From Pithys albifrons albifrons (Eukaryota; Chordata; Aves; Passeriformes; Thamnophilidae): 64,000 nt of DNA. Where the stretch lies: assembly GCF_047495875.1 (NCBI RefSeq), contig NC_092464.1, positions 25,638,865 through 25,702,864 on the forward strand, given 5' to 3'. The notes below the pieces were generated by a model. That model ran no database searches. It saw only the letters and a program-made list of their open reading frames with translations, and was not told where the DNA came from. This document shows, in pieces, positions 42,052-57,000 of this stretch; position 1 is the first letter of the stretch; each line of letters starts with the position of its first letter. The position numbers and the translations under genes are program-made.

Positions 42052-45000
42052 GTATTATTGTTATGAGGGGGTTTGTGAGTTTGGCTTGTTTTTTTGCTTG
42101 TTTGTTTGGGTTTATTTTGTTTTTTTAACAGCTCCTGGAGATTAACACATCTAAGTTTGAGAAAGAATAACGCAAATTTCTTTCAGTGGAGTCCTCATTG
42201 GATTTGGGTTGCCAGCAGTGTGTTAGTCATAAAGTTACCTTTGATGCCTTGAGAGACTGCAGAAAACAGGACTCTGAGCCAACTGAGTGCGGGATAAGGA
42301 AAAAAATGAAGGTCCTTTAATTTCCAGGCCTAAGGCCCACAGGAATACTTATCAACGTGCATACCAAACACTGATTTCCATAGTTTTTATAAGTGTCCAT
42401 CCAATCCCGTGTCCACCCATCCCCTCAGTCCAACCCCATCCTGCCGCCAGCACACCCCATCAGGAATTGAGTCTGAGGGAGAGTGGGACCCCCTCTTCAT
42501 CATCTTCATCTTCCTCATAGCATGCAGGGGTATTTGGAGGCCTTCCAGTGTTCTGAGCTTTGAGGTCAGTGTGCCCATGTTTATGTCTCATGGAGCAGGC
42601 TTTGAGATATTATTCAGCTTTCTGCCTTGAAAAGTCTAAACAGCTGAAGGAAGTTCAAGGGGTTGATATGGGATAGGGGTTAGAATGCATAAACATTAAA
42701 CTTAAGCTGCTAGAAATACTAATACACTACAATCTGCATTTTCACTACAATTACTTCTAAAATCTATAAAAATTAGAAAGTCAAAAAAAAACAACCCTTA
42801 GGCATCACCTTGCAAAAGAGTTTAAAGTCTCACAAGAGAAGTCTCTTCTGAAAATTTTCACTGTTTTTAAAACTGCCTTGTTAATGGTTGTATGGGTACA
42901 ATTGGAAAAACTTAGAGAGAAGAATCAAGGTACAAAAAGATGGTATGCTGTTCTGAAGTTGATTCTGAAGGATTCACCTTTTATACTCCAGTATCTCTTA
43001 TTTTATGACTAGCTTAATGCTGTACGTTTTTCTGAGCATGACAGGCATCTGTTCTTTTGATACCGCATAATGCTTCATGTGTCTGAGTATGTGCAAAAGT
43101 ACTAACAGGAGGAAATGAGAGGTGTCATTGTGGAGGATGGTACGTGCATGCATGATAAAAGAGTATGCAGGTGCTGAAAATAGCAGGATGCATGTTCTGT
43201 ATCTAATCTGTTCTCAATTCACCCTGGTACATCTTGCGAAAAACATCTAAACTGCAGTGTGTTTGGCAGTGATAAATTTACCTCCTTGTTAGTGAATGCT
43301 GTATAAGGTGTTCATTGGCATTGCAATCCTTGGAACAGTTAAAGGTGAATCTCTGAGCAATCAACTTTTATGTAGAGAATTTGTTTTCCATCATTATCTG
43401 TGATAGGATACTGAGATATCCATCTCTACACAGTAGGGAAACATTATAGAACGCATACAGAATTATCTGTAACTCTCATAAAGTGATTTTATGGCCCATA
43501 GCAAAATTGCATGTGCATGACTCATATTTTTGGATTGCATTCACTTGTGCAGAAGTTGCCCTTCCTCCTGCAACTTCATGCCATATTTTTAGCATAATCT
43601 CTAAATTGTCTAAGGTTACTGTGCTCAGATTTCCACTGTGATGCTGGCAGGTCAGGCTGTTTTTATTTATTTGTCATTTTTACATGACTGTTCTGTAAAG
43701 GTGTTTTTTTCTGTCTTTCAAGTGATATGACAGGCTATGAAAATGTCTTTGATGACAGCACAGTCTGAGCTTGTCTGGGAGTTGAGACAGGCTGTAGAAA
43801 GGCCTTTCTGCATATCATACACCAAATCATTCATTGGATTGTTTATCCCTGGAAACTCACTCAGGAGAAAATAGATGTAGTGGTCTATGCAGAAGTAGCA
43901 GTATTTTAAGTGTTTGGCCTTTCCTCTGTATAATCAGACATCAGCTTGCAAAATGAGTCACAGCGATATACTCAGATGAAAAAGAAAGACAGGCTTCTGT
44001 TACTTGAAGAAGAAGAAGCAGTCATTCAACAGTGTTGATTGTGTGAGTCCAGTTCAGTGTTACATGAGGGACTCTGCTTCCCGGATGTTGCCTTCCCCAC
44101 CCATGCAGAGCCTCAGTGTCTCCAGCTCAGCTCCATATGCACTTATGTAAACCAATGGATGTCCATCCATGGGGCTGCCAACAGATCATTGCAACCCTCC
44201 TCCTCTCCTGTAACAAATGAAGAAGCTCATGAATTTGTTGCCTGGTTCATTCTGGCAGTATCAATCTCTGCAGTAATTCCTGTATGAAATTAGAAGAGGT
44301 GGTCTGGGCTGCAACAACTTCAGATGCTATTGGGGCTGCTGTGTTGTTAATGCCTTTTTCTGGTTTAAATAAAGAAGGGTTCTTATATATTCTCTAGCCC
44401 AACTCTTCTCACTGTAAAGCCTCAAGTGAGATGCAGAAATACTTTGCAGCTCAAGAGCTTGGAACCAGGGGCATATACAGTGAATAACAGCCTCTTCGGT
44501 CATTAAGCCTGTGTGCCAGTCCATAAAGAGCTCTTTGATGAGTGATTCCATGCTTAGCTGTCTTCAGGCATGATGCACAGGGGACTCACAGCATGTGCGT
44601 GCACTTTTGGAAGTGTCTGGCAGAAATATGGCAGCCTTTAAGGCTCTTGCTTTACTTCAGTATGCAGGCACTAGCCAGTTCCTTGGCTCATCTGGGGTTC
44701 TCCTTTGAGCTTTTTGTATAGGTTTGATTCTGGGATATTGTGGGGCTAGTCTGACAGTTTAAAAGGGGCAGGCCTTCTCCTGCCAGCCACCTCTACCCAT
44801 ATTCCTTGCTGACCAGTTTTTGTGCAGGTAGCAGTGCTTGTTACCACTCAGGTTGTGTGGAGAGAAACAGATTGGTAGAGATGTATTTATTTGTTTGTTT
44901 TATTTTCTTTGGGATATTTTTCTCCATGAGCTGACTCAGCGTGGGAGTAGATGAGTGAGCATGTGGGGTTGCAGGGCTGGGAGCTGGACTGTACAGCACC

Positions 45001-48000
45001 TGACAGCACCTGACTTTTGTATTTGACCCAGAAGTGTTGCAAATCCTCACACTAAGCTGTGACTGTTGACCTTTCAGCAATAGTGCTCTTCCCATCTTTT
45101 ACAACATCAGCTTCTGAAAAGGCCTCATCACTGGAAGAACTCATCCCTGCCTGCCTGATAGTAGCATCCACTCTTTTGAAGGTGCATTTCACTGATTTGG
45201 GAAGATGGACGGATGTGATTACTTGCATTAGAAAGTCAGCAGTCCACTTTATGAAGACCTTAAATATACTCACCCAAACCATTCATGCTCCACTTATACT
45301 GCACCCTTTTTAAAACCTTTTTTTTCTTCTGACTGTTCCAAATATCTCATTAGATCAGCTGTAAATTCATAAAGCACTGGTTCCATCAGAAAAAAATGTG
45401 ATTTTATTTGTGTCTTAATAATGCACAGTGTCTTTGAATTTCATATCACTAGATAAACAATTTTTCTTACCCGTTTTAATAGACAGCATTGACTCCATGA
45501 GTTTTGATTAAACCAGAAAACACCAGGTTATCAAATCATTAATGAGAAAAAAATACGTGGTAGGAATTTTTACTTTGGTAGATTTATCACGATTTAAAGG
45601 AACTATCCTAGAGAGCGGTAAAGTTTACTGCTGCTATTAACCCGTATGATGTAAAGAGAAAACATATGACCTGAGTGAAAAATAAGGACATGAGGCCTAA
45701 CCTTGTATCCTTTGTGAAGGCAAGGAGTGTGGGATCAGGGCTGTTTTTGCTTGTGTAATAGTTTAGGATTTGGCCCTTGTTGATATGTTGTCCATTCATG
45801 GTCTTTATGACACAAGAAATGTCAGAAACATGAAGAACATGGAAGGGTCCATGACCAGGAAGTTAGAAATAATGGTGACATTTTCAGTTAGGCTATATAG
45901 TGTTATCTCTTTAGAGTATGTACTTTTAGTTGTTTGATTTCGGCATCACATCTGAAAATAACTGAACACATTTATTTTCACAGTGAGGGGTCTATTTTCT
46001 CCTCTATGCATGTGCTTTATGCCCATTAGCATTAATGGGAGTTACACACACACTTCCAGGGGAGAGGAGACTTAAATAGTCCATATAGATGTGCTCTTGT
46101 GGATCAGTAAGCACTGACCTAAGAATGTAAATTATAAAATGAAATAAAAACCCAAACACACAAAAATCTGATTGTTTCAGTGTGATGGGATCTTAAACCT
46201 ATATAACTTAACCAGAATATATAACCAGTTGTTGTAAATACACTCTACTGCACTGTGTAAGATCTAAATATTCAAACTGTTGCTGGCCTGGTAGTTCTGA
46301 TATTATTATTGTGATAGTTTGTACAATATGTTTTAGCTTCTGTGGTCTTACAGCTTATTTACTCGGTAGCAAGATTTCTGTATGGTACAAGTTGATTTTA
46401 ACAGAACATGGACCACTGACTCTAGATTTATTCACATGTCCAGATGATTGATAGTTAGACCTAACTGCATGTCTGTTTTGTAGATATATTTTTTAGAAAG
46501 CTTGCTCCCATTGTGCATGCTTCAGTGATGTTACACAGTGAATGCTGTCATAAATATTCCCTAACAACCATGTTTGTTGCTTACCTGGCTCATTGAGAAT
46601 GCTCTTTGCACCTTTGGTTATGAAAGAAGCAGCTTCTCATCTACCTTCCATTATTTCTTCTCCCCCCCCCCCCATCTCTTCCAGGTCATATTCTGCTTTC
46701 ACTGTGAGTATATTGATAGAAACTGTAAATCAATGACATATTATTTGATTGTAATAAAATATAAAGCAAGTTAATAGCACAGAACTGAAGTGTTTGAAAC
46801 TATAATCACAAGAAGCTTAATGCAGTACATTACTTTGTTAAACTAGTTACAGTACAAACTGTTGCATCTGTTTGGCAGTCTTTCAGTCATGCTTTTCAAA
46901 GGCAACTCATGTGACAGGTGGAACTGGAGAAAAGTAAGAAAAGGTCTTTTTCTAGACTGTCCAGGAAGGCTGGCTCTGCCAAAGCAAGCCTTTGGGTTCT
47001 TTGTGCAGTTATTATTTCTGTCCTTGTTTCCTTATAATGAAATCAGAGTCATATGGATGCTTATGTGATTTTGTTAGGTTTCAGAGTTACTACTGACTTA
47101 AGCCTTTTTAGGGCTGCTCTGTTAGGTTGTGTCTTTTCCTATTTGCTCCATGATAGGCATTAATCCTGTATCTCATTTTCAAGTATATGACCAGTGAGGG
47201 TGGAGCTGGAAACTGCCTGAAGTATGTGGATGAAGTGGTGTAGTAAGGAATATCCTGCTGGTACCTATAAAATAATTTCCTTTGATTTCATCAGCCTTTA
47301 ACAGCTGCCCAGAGATTCTTTGGGTTCTACACAGAAATAAACGTACATTTGTGACCAACTCTCACATTTCAGCATGGCTATTGAATCACTTGTTTTTCTG
47401 GCTAGACTGGGAAAGGTTTTGTACTTTGTATTCCTGTCTTGTGGTCACTGTGCTTCACTATAGATTTCACATGGAAAACATATCTCTTTCATGCAGTTAA
47501 AAACTGCTGTAGCCCAGAGAGAAATATGAACCTAGGTTTTGTGTCATGTAGTCATCCAGGTAGATTTTCCAGTAGGTTTGGTTTTGCCATCATAAAGCTT
47601 CTGTAGAGCATATACTGAGTAGGGAAATGTTTTTGCCACAAAAGCAGAGTTGAGACTCACCATAAAACATTTTATTTTAAAATCTGTGTTGAATTACAAG
47701 TATTGGAACACAGATAAATGGCTCACACACATATTGTGAAGGCAAATTTGAGCAATAATAAGAGGTTGTGCTTACAACCAAGTTTTATTCAAAAGCGTTC
47801 AAAGATTAGGTGAGACGTAGTTACAACAACAAGCACAATCCAGGCATAAAGGATAATTAAATGGATTGTGTGGCACTGCGAGAATGTCACCATTGATATT
47901 TTGTTAGTGAGGATGGAATGCTGGCCTCAGAGAATTTTAAAAGCATGTTTTAACAAAGCAGAATCTCTTAAGAGTTGTTGAAAAAATGTAAAGAGCTAGG

Positions 48001-51000
48001 GTTTTGATTTGCTTCCCTTCTACCCTCAGTTTTATAATCAGTCTTGAAAGACTTTTGAAACTGGAAGCATTTAGAGATGACAAAGAAAAAATACTAGGAA
48101 CTTCAGCTTTTTACTTGTATAATATCTGAAATATTGAGAACAAGCTCCTCATCTCTCATCATTTGAATTTTGACTGATACAGTCAGTATTCACAAAGGGA
48201 TTTTTGAAGTAGGTTAAATAAGAACTCCCTAATGAAAAAAATACACTAGTTCGAAATCAGTCAATTTAATTACTGTGTTTTATGAAGGCCATTACCCATT
48301 GCTGATTACTAGGGCGATAAAATCTTCAAGCTTTGGTAGCCTCCACAGGGGGTGAGCCGATCTAAGTAGAGCAAAGTCCAGTCATTATCACCCTAAATAC
48401 TTGTGTTTCTCATTACAATATTCATTACTTTAGGTTACTGTGAAGGCTTTGAGGTCTTTATGTAAGCACTGTGTTATTCTGCTGTAGAAGAACCATGTTG
48501 TTATGTTAGTAAGTTACAACCAAGCGTTTATATACTTTTACAGTTTAAAAGGAGACTTGGCCACATCCATACATAGAAATGCATAGATTTATACCGGTGA
48601 GTGTGCCCATGCCATCAGGCTGTGTGCTTGTCAGTGAGGTCATTCTAGTCTGAGAAGAAATGGAAAAGGATGTGAGTTACCTTGTTCTTTCAGTGTCTTT
48701 CAGTGTATTTTGGTACCTAAAGAAGCTGGAATGGAGGCTTGCGTTCTTAATAACAATCTTTATTAGGGAAGAGAAAATGGAGCCATGAGAGTTACCTAAG
48801 GCTGGATGGTGAGGATTGGAGCTCTTTATCTCCAGTGCCAGCCTAGGACTTTGTGCTTCCTTTTCCTTCCCACCTCTTGCACATCATGTGGCGTTACTGG
48901 CTCTGCCCTTCTAAGTGTCCCTCATCATGGGCTCCAGACTTACAAGGCAGCTTCATATAACAGATGTTATTTAAAAGATGATACAAAATCATTTACTGTT
49001 TTGTTTAAAAAAAGTTTAGTTTCTCTTTTTTAAAAAAATACTTGAAAATTGATCAGGGAGAGAGCTGGATTTGGGCTACTGGGAGAGGAGAGTAGCTTGT
49101 ATAAAAAGGCAGAAGAACTCGGTGTAACTAAGCCAGGGAAGTCTGAGCCTGGTGGCAATATAAATGTTTCATGTTGTTGCAGAGATAGGAGTGCTTGGGG
49201 CCAGAGAGGAAGAAGTAGTGAAGCTGAGGGCAAGCTGCCAACAGTGCATGTGGCTGCAAGCTGGCTATGTATTCGAGTCAAAAATTAGAATAATATTTTT
49301 AACTATCAGAAGGCTGAAGTTTCAGAGCGAGTAGAGACAGTGGGATGAACATCCTCTCAAAGTGGAGCCTGTCAGTAGGATTTTGTGATGTGCTTGTGTG
49401 TGATACAGCAATGGGTCCCACCTGGTGTGCAGGGTCACTCCCCTGCCTATGCACTGATGTGTGCTTGCTCTTAGTAACAGCACAGCTTCTTCTGTTTCTC
49501 TCTCTAGATAAGTGAACATGAAATTCCACTTTCTTTTTACTACCTGAATGTTGATTGTTACAATTAAGGGAGGAAATACCAAATTTTTAAGGAAAATACC
49601 CTTTTTCTCATTCATTGTTTGGACACTGAAAGTAAATGGTCATTAGTGAAAATAGACAGAAAGGGGTGGGAGGTTTAAAGAGGCATCCTAAAAATTCAGT
49701 TTATCCTTTATTCTTAGCTTCCAATTGCTTATGATGAAATATTTCAGTAGTTCTCTAGAGACAGCTTACTTGCTCCCCAGAGAATTTCAAAGGGCAAAAA
49801 GACATGAGTTTCCAGTATGATAGAAATATCTTTGATAAGAAGTCTTCAACTCCTCATCAGAAAAGCTTAAGAAACTCAGTCAACCAACCAAAAAAATCCA
49901 GCCCTAGTCCTTTTTATTCATTTGCACGCTACTTTTAAAGCTGACTTATGTTTCCTTTTCCTTTGCAAAGGCCCAGATCCTCCCCCTGCCGAGAGGATCA
50001 GAGAGAACAAGCCACATGTGACAGGAGTTAATCATGTAGCTTAATGCACTATTAGAAGGCACTCAGATAACAAAGTGATGAGAGCAGCAGAAGAGAAGCT
50101 GTAAGAGATCATTCCCTTTCTGCACAGTAAAGCCTGCAGAATGGGGAGAGCTATATGGTATTTTCCTGCTGAGCTAGTAAGCACTGTAAAGGGCAAAAGA
50201 GAAAGGGTAAAGGGAGGCCCAGACTGGGCATCCTACTCTGTCCACAGTGGCACTAGCAGTGGCTGCAGTACTGTCTCCTCAGTTACTGCCTCTCCTGAAA
50301 ACGTGTCAAGAGGCTTAGTGGGAAAAATAATTGTGTCCAGGCTTTCTGTGGTAGTTGCAGCTGAGGCAGTGAAACCTGAACAAGTGCTTCAGCTGATCTG
50401 CCCTGTGCTGACCCTGTATCCTGGAACACTGTATGGGGATACAGCTGTAGTCAATGCATGTTAATAGTGTCACAAAGTATGTATTGTAAATATCTAGTTA
50501 TTCTGTTGGGTAACATTTTCTCTGCAAAATACAAAATTTAGTTTAAACTCAGTTTCTGTACAGCAATTTGCAAATTTCATTGAAAGTCACGAGTTATCAT
50601 TGTGGTGTTAAAACACTTCTGAAACAAGAGTTGCTTTGTATAATTAATTTTCTTCATGGTGCTTTTGTGGTTTCAACCTGTCTCATCCAGTAGCAGTTTT
50701 CATTTTGAGAATCCTTAACTGTGTTTTCAATCTTTATGGTTTGCAAAATGGTCTGTATTTTGAACATGAAAAAATACTTAATTCATGACTTGGAAAGTAT
50801 CAGTTAAACCTAAAATATCAGCTGAGGGTAACTCTGGGCCTTAATGCATCCTATTTTGCAGCTAAAATTCTATATTCATTTAAATGTGGCATGTATACTC
50901 CTGTGCCTAGCATGACAGAAGAATCGGTCTCTGAAAGGAGGCGGGAGGAAGAACAAAACAAACCCCCTGCTGTTTCATGGATGAGCTTTTTGCAGATAAT

Positions 51001-54000
51001 GGGTTGTGTGCAAAATCTCAAAGGTAGCAACTCTCCTGCAAACTTAAAATCTTTGAACAGTTCATAAGCTACTTATGGTGAGAGTCCATTTGCTAACTGA
51101 GAGTCAGAAAGCTGTGGCAAAAGGCTTTTACAGTTCCTGCTCTGCCACATTTCCTGGCATAAATCATGGTGTGGACATGGCCAACTTGGTTTAGATAGGA
51201 AGCAAGCTGAGCTGAAGATGATTTATTTCTTCCCTGAAGCAACAGTCCTTCACTCAACTGAACTTCCAGGGAGGAGCCTTTCCCAGTGCAGCTACCCCAC
51301 AGGCTTTGTGGTATTTCAAGTGAAAATGATGGGCCCGTTTTTCCAATCAATGTAGTTGACAGTAAAAAAAAAAGTAAATATTGGAAAGAACAATAGGTTG
51401 AGGGCTCCTTCACTTCTAGTTTAGATTTGTTTGGTAATTTTAGGCTTTTCTGTGCCATGATGAGAACGGATAACATAATTTGGTAGAGGAGGATTCTGAT
51501 CCCTTAGCTCCAAACATTAAATGTCCTGACAGTTATATTAAAAATTCCAGGAGTTTTCAATGACTTTGAGAAATGACAGTCAGAGCAGGACTGAGATCCC
51601 CATGGGGGACAAATGGCAGGCAGTGTGACTCAATGTTTTTCTCAATCCACCTGTAAAATGATGCCATTACAGAAGAGGTGGAATGGTAGGAACTGCAAGA
51701 ACTTTGTTTCTTGGGGTACCACCTCTATTGAAGCACAATTGGTAGCTTGCCTGAAGCATGGCAGGTGTTCTTTCTGCTCCTGTGGCTGATTAATTGTATT
51801 AAATCTCTTTTGTTTCCAAGGACTTAGAGGCCAGTAGTCTCTGCCATTGAAAGTATCACTTGAGGAAACACATAGGAGAGACTTCTCTCAACATGATTAT
51901 GACAGCAGTTCAGTGGGCTTAAGAACAGGCTATAATGTTAGTATTTTAAAAATAAGAGGTGATGTAAGGAAATAAAAGTCATTTAAATTTCAATTTTCTG
52001 TCACCTCTTTCAAGGTGACTGGTGATTATTCAATATTTTGTCCTCTGTAGTTGATCTCAAGTGCAGCATTTTGATACATTAGTTGAGAAGACATAATCTG
52101 TTTGATAGTTTGAACATCAGCATGAGCCAGCTTGGTATTAGAGGTGGAACTGTAGCTTTGTCTCCAATAGAAGATAGTTTTCGCTTCCTTGTTTTCTTTT
52201 TCATATACCCTATCAAGTTGTAGTCCTTCAGGCTGAAGTTTTCCATAACTGATGTTTGCTTCTAGCACAGGTTTAGTTGTTGCTTACTCTTTTTTTTTTT
52301 TAAGATTAAATACAGTGTCGTAATGTGCAATGAGTAAGATACTCAAATCGAGGGAGTTAGCCTTAACTCTGACATTTCCTATCTTTGAAGTGTTACAGTC
52401 TGCAGTCTTAATGTTCTATTAACATGCATCTATGTGTCATGTGTGTATAATTTAGGGACTATATTTTACTCTGTTCTCCTGCTAGACTGGCATCAAGATG
52501 ACTGATGTAGACAAAAAGTACTAAGTTTAGAAAAGAATTAGTGGGCATTCAAATGCTTCAGTTCCTATGTAGGCCCTTCATACAGTGTATCTTTGCAAAT
52601 TATAGATAAATTATTAAAATAACACCATTGTTAGCTTGGTATTCAAAACGTAATTTGCCATTAAATATGTAACAATTCAGCAGCTACTGTTCTTAGAAGA
52701 AAAAAGTCAAAGTCTGCTGAAAGCTGATTCAGTTTTTCTTTGAGATTGTTGGGGTTTTTTTGATACAAGCTAATATTTTGTCTTCTTTTTACTAAGGCAG
52801 CACTAGGTAAATCAGACCCTGCTGGTGAATTGCAAAGAAATAAATCACAACAGACATTAATCTAGATGAGGGCTAAGTAATTAACTTCATAGAAGAGTGG
52901 TGTATACTGTGTCTGTGACACTAGACTGACTGCTGTGCATAAAATAAATGCAGTATTTAGGCTGCCTATGGTATTCCACCCCTTCAATTAAGTAAACAAA
53001 TATATATAGAGCTACTCTAGAGTGTATCCTTTGTGGTCTAAACACTGTATCTTATTAAAATCATCTGCATGCAGTATGTGGGGTTTGAGTTCCTGCCAGT
53101 GGTTTCATCCATTGTTAGCAGTGATGCTCAGCTCTCCCAAGAGTTAAATACAGTGGTACTACAGTTATGTGGAAAGGGTGCTCTTGGTTACTTTGGTGGC
53201 CATTTCGTTGCATATTACCTCCCACTTTGTTTCCATCTATGTGTGTGGCATAGGGTGTTGCCTGGAAAAATACAGGCTTTTGCAGAAAAAAAAATCCATA
53301 TAGGTTAAGAAAAATATCAAGGGCAGTTTGTAATTGATTTGGGGGGACAAGACCAGGGCCAGAATAGGTGTGTGCGTGCCTGCTCTATGTGTGTATCAAG
53401 ATATTTAATATTTTCATTTGCATATCTGTTTTAAACTTAACAATAGGGATAAAACATCTGTTGAACTCTGGAAGATAGGATCAGTTCTTAAAGTGGAACT
53501 GCAATTGTTATTGTTTGTGTTACAATCCTCATTTTGCAAGTGCTGTCTTTTAACCACAAAATAAGACCAATTGGCTGTTCTACTTTAGAAATCAAGTTCA
53601 AGTAGTTATATTTTGTCATCATGAAAAACATTTTTACCTACAATGTCATAACTGCATTCAGATGTTAATCCATCACTCGAAGTATTCGCAGCACATTTCT
53701 ATTCAGTACAGTATATAATTTTAGAGGGTGATCTGAACAATATAGGTTGACAAAAATTTTGCTCAGAGAAAATATAGCTAAAATTACATTTGCCTGAAGC
53801 TATGTTTATTTGATGATGATATTAAAGTGGAAGAATATTAAAATGGTGATAAAGCACATGCACAAATAACTTAGTGTGAAGTCTGAGATTTTAGTCATTA
53901 ATTTACCACACTTGGTGTTGTCCACAAATTCAGATTAATCTGAATATTTACTAAGCTTTAATTAGCTATCCCTTCAAAGAGTGTTTAACTTGCCCTTCTA

Positions 54001-57000
54001 AAAAGTTATAATAGTAAGAGAATATTTTAGAACATTAGTTTTCATATAGTTTTATTTAGTATTTATTCATATTTTTATTAGTATTTATTTTCCATGCTGG
54101 ACTGTCTAGTAATAGTGGCTGTGTGGAAGTGGAGGCAGATAAACAGAATTGTCTGAAATTAAGGTCAGCTTTTGCCTCCAAACAGCAATAAATCCAAATG
54201 CAGCTGATGAAAGATACATGTTAATGGGAAAGTTTCTGATCTCTCAGAGTATGGCGATTAGCTGTAGTAGAAACTTATCAATTTAGATCAGAAGAAGTTT
54301 TTTCTTAATAGAAAAATAAGAAAGCATTTTACTTCAATGAAATGGTTTTGAATGGGTCGCAGATTTTTGAATTGGGAACCACTATCACCCTTAGAGTATA
54401 TGTCTTGGACCACCATGGAGGCTTGTCTGCAAACTTCTAATTGAAAACAGTGTGTGGCAATCAGGTTGCACAGGTCACTGCAGACCACATATTTTGGCAG
54501 ATTGTTCTGAGTCGTGGTGTAACAGTTCATTTTCAGATTCTCCATTTACACCTGTGTCCACGGGATGTGTGTGTGTTAGAAGCAGTTATAGGCCGCTCTG
54601 GTTGGAAAAACTCACCCCTTCAGAACAACTCCTCAGTCAGTGACAATGCTGAGGAGGTTCTTCCCATGGCAATTTTTGCTTAAGGCTTCTGAACTCTAGG
54701 TGAAGATGAAAACAAAAAAGTGAATATGAAACTGATAATTGGGATTGCGCAATTATTTCACCAGTGAGCAGTGCTGCAGGTTATGAACCAGTATTTCAGT
54801 GACAGGTCAATTGGTCCATGAGGTACAGTCATTAAAAGGAATGTAGCAGGTTCAAAATGGATGACTCTGCTCCCTTTGAGCCTATGGGACACTGATTCCT
54901 CCAAAGTGGAGGCTGCTGCTGCTGAAATTGCATTTTTTCTCCTTCTCAGGAGAGTCCACAGTCCTCAGAGGAGAGCTGTGATGGACAAGAGCATGGAGGA
55001 ATGAAGGCAGGAAGAGTTTGTCCACAGCCATCCCAAAGATTTACAGGCTCCAGGGAGGGCAAGGAGCCAGGAATAAAGTGAAATATCCTCAATGAATAAT
55101 TCATTTTCTGGAAAGTGGTTTTTCAGGGAAACTGAAGCCATACAGAGATTTGGAAGAATTCAGCTGAAACACTCTCAGCCATAAAAAAGATGGATAGAAG
55201 GGGAATTTACAAAAATCTTGAAATATGTTGTAATATCTGGTTTCAGTTATCTGGATAGATTCTTTTAAAAGGCGCACTCAAAGCTTTGGGGATTTTTGTC
55301 TTAAAATCAGTCAGTTTTCTTTTTCCCCCCCCTTTTTTTAGATATACAAAACTTAAAAGAACAAATGTACTAGAAGGTGTTGAATGATCTGAAAATTTAA
55401 TTGATGTTGATTTGTGTCTCCAGGCACTGTTTTGTTCCTTTTATACTTGCGTGGGGAGCCCAGCACTAGCTGACACAGAGGAAAACGTCAAGATTTGTGT
55501 GGTCGGAACATCTCCTTTTCCTGAGAGTGTGGTAGTTTCCCGAGTAGTAGTGTTCAGTGAAGTTGCTAGTAGCACAGTTTCTGGGAAAACACAGGAAACA
55601 TAGCTTGTGTTTTTAAAATTTCTGGTGTATGGAAGTTTTGCACACAGAGGAAATCTCTGCCTCAGTGAGAAGATGGAGGAGGCTGGTTTTGGTGAAGTTC
55701 ACGTTCATGCTGCTCCCACGGTCAGCTGGCCTGGCAAGCCTTGGGTGAAGAGCACTCTCACTCCCTTACGAGATGCACATAAACCATCTCCTTGGTCACA
55801 GTAGTGTGAAGCAGGGCACGTGTTTGCTATTTAGGGCAGGAAAGCTAACAAGTAAATGAAGAGCTTAGCTAGAGTGATCTGCCAAGAAACAGATAAGCTT
55901 CAGAAGGTTCAAGTGCTCTGTGGTGGCACTGTGAGATAGAGTTTTGTCGTGCACTGCAGAAACCATGTGGAATTGTGACACATCAGCAAGGCAAAGACAG
56001 GTGCTTGTCAGAAGGATCCTTGCAGTCATTTCTTTTTGGTAATAGTGGTTTTCCTCATTAGAATCACTGTGTGATGCAACCTAAGTGTACCATGGTGTTT
56101 AAGTTAAAGCAGTGTGAGTAATTCAGTCAATTAATTAGGTATGGGTAGCACTTCCCTTCCACTATGAAGAGATCAAAGGAAAACACTTAATAGCATTTGT
56201 CTTCTTGTTGTTCTGCTCTATACCTTAGTGTCAGTTCATTCAAATAACCTTCTGACCCAAATATTAATATAAGTTATTATTATATTAAATTATTCTACTT
56301 TGGCGAACATTTCTACCCTACATCGATGTCACGACTACTGGAACTCAAGATATGCTGCTTTGTAGTAACTGGAAGTGGACAGAAAAATGGCCACATGAGT
56401 GAGGAACACACAGATAGCTGTAAACCTCTGCCCTTCCTCTATGAAGTATTTCCTTGTTTCTTCCACCCCTGCCCTGGTATTTGCAGAAAAAACATGTGCA
56501 GAGAAGCTGAGAGGGAGATTCCACAGATAGATCCAGGCCTCCAGCACTTGTGGGTGTCAGTGTGCCCAGATGAAGGAACTTGAATGGAAAATGACTGGAA
56601 GGGGAGTATTAATCCAGAGAAGAATTTGAACTGGAGTTTGTGGATACTTTTTATTTGTGGTCTTTCGCTGTTTAACTGTTGTGGTTCAGTATTGAGACCT
56701 CTGCAGAAAGAAGGGGGGATGGAGAACGAGGGATAGTTTTTCCTTTGACTTCATTATTGCTAAGATTTCCCTCCACATCCCTGAGGAATTTATATTACAG
56801 AGGTTTCTTCTACAAACAGTCTTAGCAGGATTGGCCCCTTGCTGAAAGCATGATGCAGTGCATAAAAGGTAAAATAAGATGAAGTTGTAAGGAATTAGAT
56901 TGTCTGCAGACACTGAATGTTTTTACCTCTGTGATAAAGGTACTCATTTTGGTAATTAATTGCTTTGTGAACGGAGCCATAAGAAATGGTCCAGACCTTG